From: Comamonadaceae bacterium
GTDB taxonomy: Bacteria > Pseudomonadota > Gammaproteobacteria > Burkholderiales > Burkholderiaceae_C
Direction of reading: 5' to 3'
Assembly (NCBI GenBank): GCA_947373605.1
Contig: CANBYM010000009.1
Span: 1-46,301 of the forward strand
DNA: 46,301 bases
In this document: piece by piece, positions 10,685 through 19,551 of the stretch
Layout: each line of letters opens with the position of its first letter
Numbering within the stretch: position 1 is the stretch's first letter
Translations under genes and position numbers: made by a program
Notes under the pieces: model-generated
What the model was told of the DNA's origin: nothing
What the model saw: only the letters and a program-made list of their open reading frames with translations
The model's database searches: none

Positions 10685-10852
10685 ATGAACGTCAATTCTC
10701 TATTTGTATCAGGTATGGACGCCGTTGCCAATGAGCCAGATGGTGCGTATCCCGTCTCGAGTCTGCTCTAAGGTAGTAACGGCAATTTTTACGGTACGAC
10801 AGAAATGGGTAGCAGAAATTCCCAAGGAAAGCCTTTCAAGCTTGTGCCATAG
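10685..10852 (+). pseudogene. Relic of an extracellular GSDGNFYGTT/GTVFKLTP repeat-type protein
   Basis: In-frame reading MNVNSLFVSGMDAVANEPDGAYPVSSLL*GSNGNFYGTTEMGSRNSQGKPFKLVP*, with a TAA where CAA (Gln) is usual in this repeat. Confidence 0.6.
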
Positions 10853-11082
10853 TTGGAAAGAGTCTGCGGTAGAAAGTCGATGCTACCCTTGCACAATCAA
10901 GGCCGTTTAACTTTAGACTGTGTTGAAACACCAAATGGTGTACCTAATGTGACATGAAACAATTTCACTGTACAAGCCAAAATCCAGTTGCCAGTAAATG
11001 AATACGGCCTTTGGTACGATAGCAAACACATATTTAAGTATTGCGAATTTCCTGTGAGACGGTATTCAAGGGAGCGAGTAGA

Positions 11083-13155
11083 GTGAAGGTTCGTAAAAAT
11101 AATAACCTCTGTTCAAGGCTAAAAAGCATTACTGCTGCGCTGCTTCTGCCGTTGCAACTGACTCCTACGTTGGCAAGCGACGAGAACGATTTTCCACTGC
11201 GCGACCTCTCCATCAGTGACTTGATGAAGATTGAGGTCACTTCGGTCTCCCGTAAACCCGAGACGGTCGCCAATGCAGCAGCAGCGCTAACAGTCATAAC
11301 ACATGACGATATCGTGCGATCCGGCGCTACGAATCTGGCCGATGCCCTACGGTACGTTCCCGGCATTGAAGTAGCACAAAGTGGGGCTCATACGTGGGAG
11401 GTTACAGCCCGAGGTTTCAACGGTGGGTTTGCCGACAAGTTGCTGGTGCTGATCGATGGGCGCTCCATATACACGCCTATTTTTTCTGGCGTCTTCTGGG
11501 AACAGGCCACCATGCTGGAAGACGTTGAGCGCATCGAAGTCGTTCGTGGGCCTGGAGCTGCAATGTGGGGGGCGAACGCTGTAAATGGTGTGATCAACGT
11601 CATCACCAAGAAGGCTCGGGATACCCGAGGCGACTATGTGGCCGTAGGCGTTGGCAATAAAGAGCGGGATTCGGTTGAGTTTCGCCACGGAGATACATTT
11701 GCCGACAGTGATGGTAGCTACCGCGTTTATGGCCAAAATTTCAATCGTTCAGCTTCATTGAGCCCTGCGGGAAAAACCCAAGACGATGCATGGGTATCGA
11801 GCCAGGTAGGTTTTCGGGTTGATCGAGGCTTGGACTATGGTGACCGTTTGACCGTTCATGGCGACCTGTACGACATGACCAACGGAACCCCACTCACGTC
11901 TCACTCGGTATTGGTTCCGCCATATTCCAGCTTCCAGGCAAACAATGCGCCTACACACGGGGGTAATGTGCTGGTGCGTTGGGATCGAGCACAAGGAAGC
12001 GGCACCGAGACCAGTGTTCAGGCGTATTACGATCAAACACAATTTGATGCGCTATTTTCAGGCGCAAATACGCAAACAGTTGACCTTGATTTTCAGCAGC
12101 GCATTCACCCCAATGGGAGCCATGACGTGATCTGGGGTGCAAACTACCGCCACATCCAAAATGATGCAACTCGAACATCGGAAATTGCATTCAACCCTAC
12201 CGCAATTGGCTACAACAATCAGAGCGTTTTTCTTCAGGATGAGATTACAGCTGTACCTGAGCGGTTGCACTTTATCCTCGGTGCCAAGGAGGAGTACAGC
12301 TATTTCGGCGGATGGCAATTTCAGCCCAGTGTGAAGGCACTTTGGACACCAAGTGAGACCAATACGCTGTGGATTTCTGCAGCCACCGCTTCACGCACGC
12401 CTTCCTTGATCGAAAGTCAGTCGGCGTCTATTGCAGTTGCAGTAAGGCCCCCATTGCAATCTCCGTTTAGTTCTTTCAACCCACTAACGTACCCGACACA
12501 GGTATTGGTCAATGGCAACAAAGCGCTAAGTGCCGAAACCGTCACGGCCTATGAGGCCGGCTTTAGAAGGCAATGGAGCGAGGTTTTGTCAACAGACCTG
12601 TCTGTATACAGCAATACCTATCAGAACATAATTCAGTGGGCACCTGTATATCCTTACCCCTATGTTGCAGCGGCACCCGTCGCACAGCCGGTACCGCACT
12701 TGGTGGTTCCCTTGACCTACTCGAATGCCCAGGCAACTACGCAGGTTCAGGGCATCGAGGCTTCAGCCAATTGGTTTGTAAACGCAGGCGCACGCGTTCA
12801 AGCGGGCTACTCCTACACGAAGATTAGCGCACCACCTTGGGACGGGTTTAACTACAACTATGCCGAGTTGACGCCCTTGACGCAGGCGTTTGTACGGTAT
12901 CAGGTTGACACTGGAATGAAATCCAAGCTGGGCGTATCGGTTCGTTTTGTGGGCGAACTCACGGCAACAGGCTATGCAGTGCCAGCTTATACCACTGCAG
13001 ATGTTAACTACGACTACGCCATTGAGAAAGGTCTCAGGCTTGCAGTGTCAGGGCTGGGCTTGCTTCAGAGTCAGCACTCTGAATTCATCGTCCCGGGGCA
13101 GCCTGCAAGTGAAATACCCCGAAGTATTTATGCCAAGTTGATTTGGAGTAGATAA
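11083..13155 (+). CDS. TonB-dependent outer membrane receptor
   Basis: Plug domain TVANAAAALTVITHDDIVRSGATNLADALRYVPGIEVAQ...VLIDGRSIY...VERIEVVRGPGAAMWGANAVNGVINVITK. GTG start at 11083 preceded by AAGGGAG and followed by a signal peptide; the track start is a weaker TTG at 11041. Confidence 0.93.
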   Translation: MKVRKNNNLCSRLKSITAALLLPLQLTPTLASDENDFPLRDLSISDLMKIEVTSVSRKPETVANAAAALTVITHDDIVRSGATNLADALRYVPGIEVAQSGAHTWEVTARGFNGGFADKLLVLIDGRSIYTPIFSGVFWEQATMLEDVERIEVVRGPGAAMWGANAVNGVINVITKKARDTRGDYVAVGVGNKERDSVEFRHGDTFADSDGSYRVYGQNFNRSASLSPAGKTQDDAWVSSQVGFRVDRGLDYGDRLTVHGDLYDMTNGTPLTSHSVLVPPYSSFQANNAPTHGGNVLVRWDRAQGSGTETSVQAYYDQTQFDALFSGANTQTVDLDFQQRIHPNGSHDVIWGANYRHIQNDATRTSEIAFNPTAIGYNNQSVFLQDEITAVPERLHFILGAKEEYSYFGGWQFQPSVKALWTPSETNTLWISAATASRTPSLIESQSASIAVAVRPPLQSPFSSFNPLTYPTQVLVNGNKALSAETVTAYEAGFRRQWSEVLSTDLSVYSNTYQNIIQWAPVYPYPYVAAAPVAQPVPHLVVPLTYSNAQATTQVQGIEASANWFVNAGARVQAGYSYTKISAPPWDGFNYNYAELTPLTQAFVRYQVDTGMKSKLGVSVRFVGELTATGYAVPAYTTADVNYDYAIEKGLRLAVSGLGLLQSQHSEFIVPGQPASEIPRSIYAKLIWSR

Positions 13156-13179
13156 CTGCTGCAGATAACTTAAGTGGCA

Positions 13180-13923
13180 TTAGCCATGTAGAAAACCTTG
13201 AACGCGGGCTTCGTGAATTGCCTCAGCTCTCGATTTCACTTCAAGTTTTCCGTAAATCCTGCGAACAAATGTCTTAACAGTGTTGTGGGTGACGTCGAGC
13301 AGCTTTGCTATCTCTTCGTAATTGAAGCCCTTGGTAAGCAGGTTGAGCACCTCAAACTCACGTGCTGACAGGGTGCGGGCATCATCGACAGATCGCTCTT
13401 TAATGGGGTCGACTCGCGCTTGAGCAGACTGCTTACCGTCAAGGCGGAATCGATTTAGAACATGCCTGGCTATCAATGGGGATATTGGGCTGCCACCAGC
13501 ATGTATGCTGCGTATTTCTTCTGCAATTAGCTCAGGCTGAGTGTCCTTGAGCAAATAGCCGCTGGCACCAGCTTCAATCGACTGGATGACATGCAGTTCA
13601 TCGGCAAATGTGGTGCTGACAAGAACGGCGCAGTCTGGCCAATTTTGGTGGGCCGTTTTTATCAGTTCTATGCCCGATCCATCTGGCAAACCGAGATCTA
13701 CGATTAAGACATCAACTGCGTCTTGCGCCAATATGCGCTGACCTTCAGCCAGCGTAGTGGCCGCATGAACCAGTTTGATGTCTGAGGCATTGGTTAGCGC
13801 CCTAACAAAGCTGCCAAGGAAAAACTGGTCATCTTCAATAAGACTGACCCGAATGGTGGATGAAGTGTTTTGTGTTGAAGGTTGATAGGAGGGCATGATG
13901 TCTATCTGTGCTTGCCAAAGCAT
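13180..13923 (-). CDS. NarL/LuxR-family response regulator (REC + HTH)
   Basis: REC (VSLIEDDQFF...VDLGLPDGSG) and LuxR-type HTH (LSAREFEVLNLLTKGFNYEEIAKLLDVTHNTVKTFVRRIYGKL). Confidence 0.93.
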   Translation of the reverse strand: MLWQAQIDIMPSYQPSTQNTSSTIRVSLIEDDQFFLGSFVRALTNASDIKLVHAATTLAEGQRILAQDAVDVLIVDLGLPDGSGIELIKTAHQNWPDCAVLVSTTFADELHVIQSIEAGASGYLLKDTQPELIAEEIRSIHAGGSPISPLIARHVLNRFRLDGKQSAQARVDPIKERSVDDARTLSAREFEVLNLLTKGFNYEEIAKLLDVTHNTVKTFVRRIYGKLEVKSRAEAIHEARVQGFLHG

Positions 13924-14118
13924 GTTTACCTTTTTGCACTTTAACCCTAAGGTAAATCATGAATGTCACCATATTTGGCGACAGGAAACATCGTTCAGAA
14001 TACTACAATCTGCGACGAATTGCGGTTTTCAATGAGCGTTGAATGCAATCCGCCTATGGGAAGACAAAGCGCACGCGAGATCTCACCTGTGCAAATTACC
14101 CGCTTACCTAATGCATGC

Positions 14119-14646
14119 ATGCGTTTAGTATTCTCACTTTTGGTTGCCGCAGTGTTAATGCTCTCGCGCACCAGCGTTGCGTGGGCGGAAGTTTCTGCCG
14201 CACAAATCAAAGCCGCTTACGTACTTAGGCTCGTTGAGTTCGTCAAATGGCCTGATGAAGTTATAGCCAACCGAAAAATCACCTTATGCGTGGTTGGGGC
14301 CAATGCTCTGGGTGGTGCGTTGACGGACTACGACGGGGTCAATAACAATAACTTTAAGATTCGTGTCCTGCAGGTTTCTGAGTTGGATATTGGCGCAGGC
14401 AATTGTCAGATTGCCTTTATCGGTGCGTCTGAGCAGCGTCGCTTTGTGGCCCTGATCAAGACATTAGAAGTACGGCCCATACTGACGATCTCCGACATTG
14501 ATGATTTTGCCGAGCGAGGTGGCGCAATTGGTTTGCGTCAGCGCGATGGAAAAATTGTGTTTGAAGTTAACCTGTCTTCCCTTTCGCGTGCAGGTTTGAA
14601 ACTTCCAGCACAATTGTTGAACTTGGCTTACTACGTCTTTCACTGA
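14119..14646 (+). CDS. YfiR-family (DUF4154) periplasmic protein
   Basis: Signal peptide then AAQIKAAYVLRLVEFVKWPDE...ITLCVVGANALGGAL...ILTISDIDDFAERGGAIGLRQRDGKIVFEVNLSSLSRAGLKLPAQLLNLA. Track ORF begins at 13963; MRLVF (14119) fits a signal peptide better. Confidence 0.82.
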   Translation: MRLVFSLLVAAVLMLSRTSVAWAEVSAAQIKAAYVLRLVEFVKWPDEVIANRKITLCVVGANALGGALTDYDGVNNNNFKIRVLQVSELDIGAGNCQIAFIGASEQRRFVALIKTLEVRPILTISDIDDFAERGGAIGLRQRDGKIVFEVNLSSLSRAGLKLPAQLLNLAYYVFH

Positions 14647-14654
14647 GGTAAGCC

Positions 14655-16562
14655 ATGCTAAATATCCTCGGTTTCTCACAATGGTCACTGCGCTCCAAGT
14701 TGGTGGCAATCATTATGCTGTGCAGTGCGGTCACATTGATGGCAGGTTTATCGCTGCTGCTGACCAGCTTTGCCAATGATAGATATGAAAATTCCTTGCA
14801 CGAATTGACAAGCCTGGCGAATGTGTTGTCCGAGAATGGTCAGGCTGCGCTCGCATTCGGTGACTCCGCAGAGGCAGAGCGATTGTTGTCCTCGTTGAAA
14901 GGGCACCGCGAAATCGGTGCAGCGTGGCTAGTCACTGGCGAGAACAAAGTGCTTGCAGGCTGGCATCGCTCGCAAGAAACAGCCCAAATTCCCGTGGACT
15001 ACCAGGTGGATGCGCCCTTACTCAAATCGAGCTTCTGGAGTCAAACCGCCAGTCTGTCCACTCCCGTAATGCGTGGTGAACTTCATATCGGGTACGTGGT
15101 TTTATTGGCGGACTTTTCTGACCAATGGAGACAGCAGTTGTTGGGGCTTGCCAGAGGAGCTAGTGCCGCCTTTGCGGCTTTGGTTGTGATGTTTTTCTGG
15201 GTAAATCGGTTGCAGCGGGTAGTGTCTGAGCCGATTATTGAGTTGGCACAAACAGCGCGTGTGATTGCGCAGCAAAAGCAGTATGAATTACGTGTAAACC
15301 AAACCACCAATGACGAAGTCGGCGAACTAGTCTCGGCGTTTAACCTGATGATCTCGGAAATCATGAGGCGGGATTCCGATTTGACGCAGCAACGTGATCA
15401 ACTGGAATACCAGGTCCGATTGCGTACACAGGAACTTCGCAGCATTCTGGAAAACTCCCCGGACACGATTACACGCTATGACACGAATTGCCGTCGTATC
15501 TACTTGAACCCTGCATTTGCGGAAGTATCGGGAATTAATGCCAGGAGTCCTACACCTTCCGAGCATTCTGTTGGTGGTTTATCGGAGCTGTATGCAAGCA
15601 AGCTCAAGGATGTGATCGCGAGTGCTGAGGAGGCACAATTTGACGTTACTTGGACCACCGAGAGAGGTGCTCAAATGTGCATCCATCTTCGTTTAACGCC
15701 GGAGTTGGGCTCTGATGGAACCGTGCACTCCGTGTTGGTGGTTGGACGGGACATTACCGGGCACAAACAGGTTGAACGGCAATTGCAATTGGCCAATTCC
15801 AGGTCTGTAGCACTTAACGAGCAACTCTCAGAACAGAACGTCCTGCTGGAAAAAATGCTGTTGGAGCAGAAAGAACGTGAGCGTGAGCTTGAAGCCAGCC
15901 GCAGGCTTTTGCGTGACATCGAGCAGCGTGAGCTCCTCAACGCCGAGCGTCAGCGTTTGATGCAGGACATGCACGACGGGCTGGGCTCCTCACTCATCAG
16001 CGCACTTCAAGTTGTAGAGCACGGGGGATTGAAGGAGGCCGATATTGCCGACGTACTCAAGTCCTGTATTGACGATTTAAAACTCACCATTGATTCACTG
16101 GAAACTGCAGAAACAGATCTGCTTCTGCTATTGGCGACACTGCGATTTAGGTTAGGGCCACGGCTTAATGCAAGCGGCATACGGCTAATTTGGTCCGTGC
16201 AACCAGTGCCTGCCCTTGTCTGGCTGGATTCTGCTAATGCGTTGCACATATTACGCATATTGCAGGAGTGCATTACCAACGTCATCAAGCATGCATATGC
16301 AAATCAGATTGAGCTGTCGACTTTGGTAGATGGGAATTGGGTTCAGGTTTGCGTCGAAGACAATGGACGTGGATTCTCTGTCAAGGACGCTTACCAGCGA
16401 AGCAACATCGTCGGCGGCAGGGGATTGAACAATCAGCTTCGGCGTGCATCGTCAATTGGTGCAAAGCTCGACATTACTTCAAGGCCCGTCGGATCTAAAC
16501 TAGTTCTGTCATTGCCAGTGGTACGCAGTGCTTTGATCGAGCAAAGCAAGTCAGAGTTATAG
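14655..16562 (+). CDS. Sensor histidine kinase: CHASE8-like periplasmic module-HAMP-PAS-HisKA_3-like-HATPase
   Basis: Two TM segments flanking a YfiN-like periplasmic region (LANVLSENGQAALAFGDSAEAERLLSSLK), HAMP (NDEVGELVSAFNLMISEI), PAS, DMHDGLGSSLISAL phosphoacceptor region, EDNGRGFS and GGRGLNNQLRRA. Confidence 0.9.
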   Translation: MLNILGFSQWSLRSKLVAIIMLCSAVTLMAGLSLLLTSFANDRYENSLHELTSLANVLSENGQAALAFGDSAEAERLLSSLKGHREIGAAWLVTGENKVLAGWHRSQETAQIPVDYQVDAPLLKSSFWSQTASLSTPVMRGELHIGYVVLLADFSDQWRQQLLGLARGASAAFAALVVMFFWVNRLQRVVSEPIIELAQTARVIAQQKQYELRVNQTTNDEVGELVSAFNLMISEIMRRDSDLTQQRDQLEYQVRLRTQELRSILENSPDTITRYDTNCRRIYLNPAFAEVSGINARSPTPSEHSVGGLSELYASKLKDVIASAEEAQFDVTWTTERGAQMCIHLRLTPELGSDGTVHSVLVVGRDITGHKQVERQLQLANSRSVALNEQLSEQNVLLEKMLLEQKERERELEASRRLLRDIEQRELLNAERQRLMQDMHDGLGSSLISALQVVEHGGLKEADIADVLKSCIDDLKLTIDSLETAETDLLLLLATLRFRLGPRLNASGIRLIWSVQPVPALVWLDSANALHILRILQECITNVIKHAYANQIELSTLVDGNWVQVCVEDNGRGFSVKDAYQRSNIVGGRGLNNQLRRASSIGAKLDITSRPVGSKLVLSLPVVRSALIEQSKSEL

Positions 16563-16687
16563 AGTGTTAGAACTCGCAACTAGTTGTCCGCATGAAGGAC
16601 TTGTAGCGACCCAATATGTGTTCCTTTGCGGTGCATACCGCTTTGATTCGGGGAATGCAGCCTGCAGTTGAATGTACCGCCAGTAGC

Positions 16688-16705
16688 GGCGTGATGAGTC
16701 ACGCC
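16688..16705. terminator. Stem-loop, possible terminator
   Basis: GGCGTGA-TGAG-TCACGCC, perfect 7-bp stem, between the kinase 3' end and the convergent small ORF. No strong U-tract. Confidence 0.3.
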
Positions 16706-16829
16706 ATAATGGATCAGCGACAACTAAGCTGCAACCACTAACGCCATGTCTTCAAAGGCGTGCGCGTGTGCTCTTCGATCAGTCTGTTTGCCTCTCAGGT
16801 GCGGACATAACTACTCCGCGCCTAGACGG

Positions 16830-17000
16830 TTATGGATTGCAGGTCATTGCAGTGTCTAGCCATATGCAGGACTGCTCCCCATTGGTAGCGGCTGTAACGG
16901 GGCGACCAGACGCAGATGTTGATGTTGCAATAGAAGCGACGGCAAGTGCGAGTGCAGTCGCGCAACTAATCACACTGATACCAAAAAATATTGACTTCAT
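16830..17000 (-). CDS. Small secreted protein, 56 aa, signal peptide
   Basis: MKSIFFGISVISCATALALAVASIATSTSASGRPVTAATNGEQSCIWLDTAMTCNP*. ATG at 17000 preceded by GGGAGGA Shine-Dalgarno. Below the ORF track length cut-off. Confidence 0.6.
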   Translation of the reverse strand: MKSIFFGISVISCATALALAVASIATSTSASGRPVTAATNGEQSCIWLDTAMTCNP

Positions 17001-17373
17001 AAATCCTCCCTATTAATAAGAAGGAATGTTATGTGTATCTCGAAAATTTCGTTGTCACCCTAATGGGGGATTTACCCCGTCTTCTCAGCATTTCGACCTG
17101 CCATTGCGCGTTGATACCACAGAGAGAGATCAACAAATGTTGGAAAACGAAACCTATGCATGGCCGTGTCAATGTCCAACTGGGGCTCTGTCAATAGAGC
17201 TGACACGCTATATGGAACGTTGGGGGACGTTACAGAACGCAGGCAAGCTGTCTAAGGTTTCGCAGCGAACATCGCATAGCCCTTGTCTACTGAGCTGACG
17301 ATTCGTACATCCACTTTTCAATTGCCAAGGTGTCTTTGCATTGCCGCCTAGCTCAAATATGACTGTCGGCAAC

Positions 17374-17762
17374 GGGCCATTGTGTGAAGTTCTCAGTTAT
17401 GTGAAGAACCTTGACACCAACTCCTTGAAAGCCCGATGGGCCCTGGCATGCCGATGTTGGTTGGCCAATATAAGTGAACATAATTTCGGCGTCATCGCAT
17501 CGCTCACTTTCACTGACTGCAAAAAGTTTCAACTTCTTGGCGCAGTCCAATCCCACGCTAGAATTCAGTGTCTGAGTCGAAAGGTGTGGACTGGCTATGT
17601 TTCGGCATTCCCGAACAGGGTGTTCATGATCTCCATCTTCCGTTGCTCTGATGGCAAGTGATTATGTGAAGGTCGGTTCGCGTGTTTTTGATCACGGGCC
17701 AATGGCATAGAGCGGTTGTTCAGGTCAAACTTCTCATAACAACGCACTTCACATAATGGCCC
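17374..17762. mobile_element. Candidate non-autonomous element (389 bp) with 33-bp imperfect terminal inverted repeats
   Basis: Left end GGGCCATTGTGTGAAGTTCTCAGTTATGTGAAG (17374-17406). Reverse complement of right end (17730-17762) is GGGCCATTATGTGAAGTGCGTTGTTATGAGAAG. 27/33 identical. Confidence 0.5.
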
Positions 17763-18142
17763 CTGGAAAGATCTACATAAAGGCCAGTTGCGGGTACTCG
17801 CGAGCGACCGGTTTGGAGCTATGAAAGATTTCCGGGTAGCAAAGCCCGATACCCGAAATTGACCGTGGACTCTTTCGTGCCATGGCGGACATAAGCTCGT
17901 ACTTACCTGATTGCAGTAAGCAGCGTAACCAGCCTTCTACGAGCGGCCGGTTACTGGAAGTCCACCTGGGTGCCAGTCAGCTGCCGGTCGTAAACTGCAG
18001 TTTTTGCCGCTGAGCAGACTGTCGCGACGAGGCTCAGCATTGAGCTGAATTTCAGATAGCCGTCTTTGCAGTTGCCCGTCCCATTCGATCAACCCCGTAT
18101 GTTGAAACGCTTGATCCCTAACCACCCGCACGCAGAAAACGA

Positions 18143-18541
18143 TCAGGCAAAATTCAAAATAGCGCCCAGCAATGCAGGTGTAACGGCTTCCTTGGGGAAT
18201 GCACCAACCAGTTGGAGGCCCGACTCCACAGCGAACGTGCGGGCCACTTCCAATATCGACGCGTCACCGCTGCTGACCACGGTCAACTTGCTCCGGTAAT
18301 TTTGGCGAACCAAATAGTCCAGAAACTCGATGCCATCCATGTCGGGCATAAAGACGTCGCAAACAATGAGGTCGACACCTTCTACGCTGGCTTTTAATAG
18401 TCGACTGGCCAGATTCCCGTCGCCAGCTTCCTGAATATCGGTGATGCCCAGTCCTTCCAGCGCTTGACGCAAATAATTGCGATATATCGCATCGTCGTCA
18501 ACTAGCAGAACGCGAATTGAACCGGCTGCTTGAAGCGTCAT
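18143..18541 (-). CDS. Single-domain (CheY-like) response regulator
   Basis: 132 aa: IRVLLVDDDAIYRNYL...VDLIVCDVFMPDMDGIEFL...VSSGD...GAFPKEAV. Confidence 0.92.
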   Translation of the reverse strand: MTLQAAGSIRVLLVDDDAIYRNYLRQALEGLGITDIQEAGDGNLASRLLKASVEGVDLIVCDVFMPDMDGIEFLDYLVRQNYRSKLTVVSSGDASILEVARTFAVESGLQLVGAFPKEAVTPALLGAILNFA

Positions 18542-19551
18542 GCTGCCCCCCTTTTGTGAAGCGCGTCATGCGAATCCCAACGAGCTTTTTCTTGCAACAC
18601 GGCGGGCATGATTTCAATAAAAGCGCGCACCAAGCGCCCTTCCAGGTGTTGGTCCATGCCATGCAAGAGGTGCTCGGTCACTCGGTCAAGCGGCCAGATA
18701 TCTTTATAGGGGCGTTTCATACTCAATGCGTCAAACACATCGGCCACAGCCACAATTCGCGCCGCTTCAGGAATGGCATTACCGCGCAGCCCGCAGGGAT
18801 AGCCGCTACCGTCCCAACGCTCGTGGTGATTCTGAGCAATGACAGCCGCCAATTGAAATACTGGGCCATCTCCCTTATCGAGGATCTCCCTTCCGATGGT
18901 GGAGTGGGTGCGCATGGTGATCCACTCCTCGTTCGTCAGTGGGCCGGGTTTTTTCAGAATTCCATGGGGAATGCCCACCTTGCCCATATCGTGCATGGGC
19001 GCGGCCAGTTCCAGCAGTGCTGCTCGCTCAGGTGCCCAGCCAACGGCGCGTGCCAGTAATTTGGAGAACGCAGCCATGCGCCATATGTGGTGGCCGGTGT
19101 CGTTGTCGTTGTAGTGACCTGCCTCGCCCAGCATGTAGATGGCAGCACGGTAACTGGCTTCCAGCGCCGTGCTGCGCACCAGTGACAGGTGCGAGCGCAC
19201 ACGGGCACGCAAAATGGATGGCGAAATTGGTTTGGAAATATAGTCCACAGCACCTGCGGCAAAGCCGGCCTCTTCGTCCACTTCGCCATTGCGGGCAGTC
19301 ACAAATATAATTGGTGTATTTTCGAACTCTTTTCGTGCCTTGAGGGCGCGCGCAACCTGCAGACCATCCATGTCAGGCATCAGCACGTCCAGGAGGATTA
19401 GCGATGGCCGGTGGCGTTCACTGGCCTCAATAGCTGCAGCCCCACTGCGGGCAAAAGCCAACTGGAATTCGTCCTGAAGCACCGATCGCATTAGTCCAAG
19501 GTTGGCCGGGTCATCGTCCACACAAAGTATGGGGCCATAGTGCACTGTCAT
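18538..19551 (-). CDS. Response regulator with HD-GYP domain (putative c-di-GMP phosphodiesterase)
   Basis: REC (CVDDDPANL...LLDVLMPDMDGLQVA) followed by HDMGKVGIPHGILKKPG and HHERWDGSGYPCGLRG. Confidence 0.95.
   Translation of the reverse strand: MTVHYGPILCVDDDPANLGLMRSVLQDEFQLAFARSGAAAIEASERHRPSLILLDVLMPDMDGLQVARALKARKEFENTPIIFVTARNGEVDEEAGFAAGAVDYISKPISPSILRARVRSHLSLVRSTALEASYRAAIYMLGEAGHYNDNDTGHHIWRMAAFSKLLARAVGWAPERAALLELAAPMHDMGKVGIPHGILKKPGPLTNEEWITMRTHSTIGREILDKGDGPVFQLAAVIAQNHHERWDGSGYPCGLRGNAIPEAARIVAVADVFDALSMKRPYKDIWPLDRVTEHLLHGMDQHLEGRLVRAFIEIMPAVLQEKARWDSHDALHKRGAA

Noticed and set aside
17341-17661. 106-aa ORF and antisense 67-aa ORF inside the TIR element
   Set aside because: The start is TTG outside the left repeat, with no SD and no recognisable recombinase/transposase motif; treated as chance ORFs.
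18538-19551. Overlaps at 19548-19551 and 18538-18541 considered as possible frameshift sites
   Set aside because: They are standard ATGA start/stop overlaps with complete domains on both sides, so no frameshift is needed.
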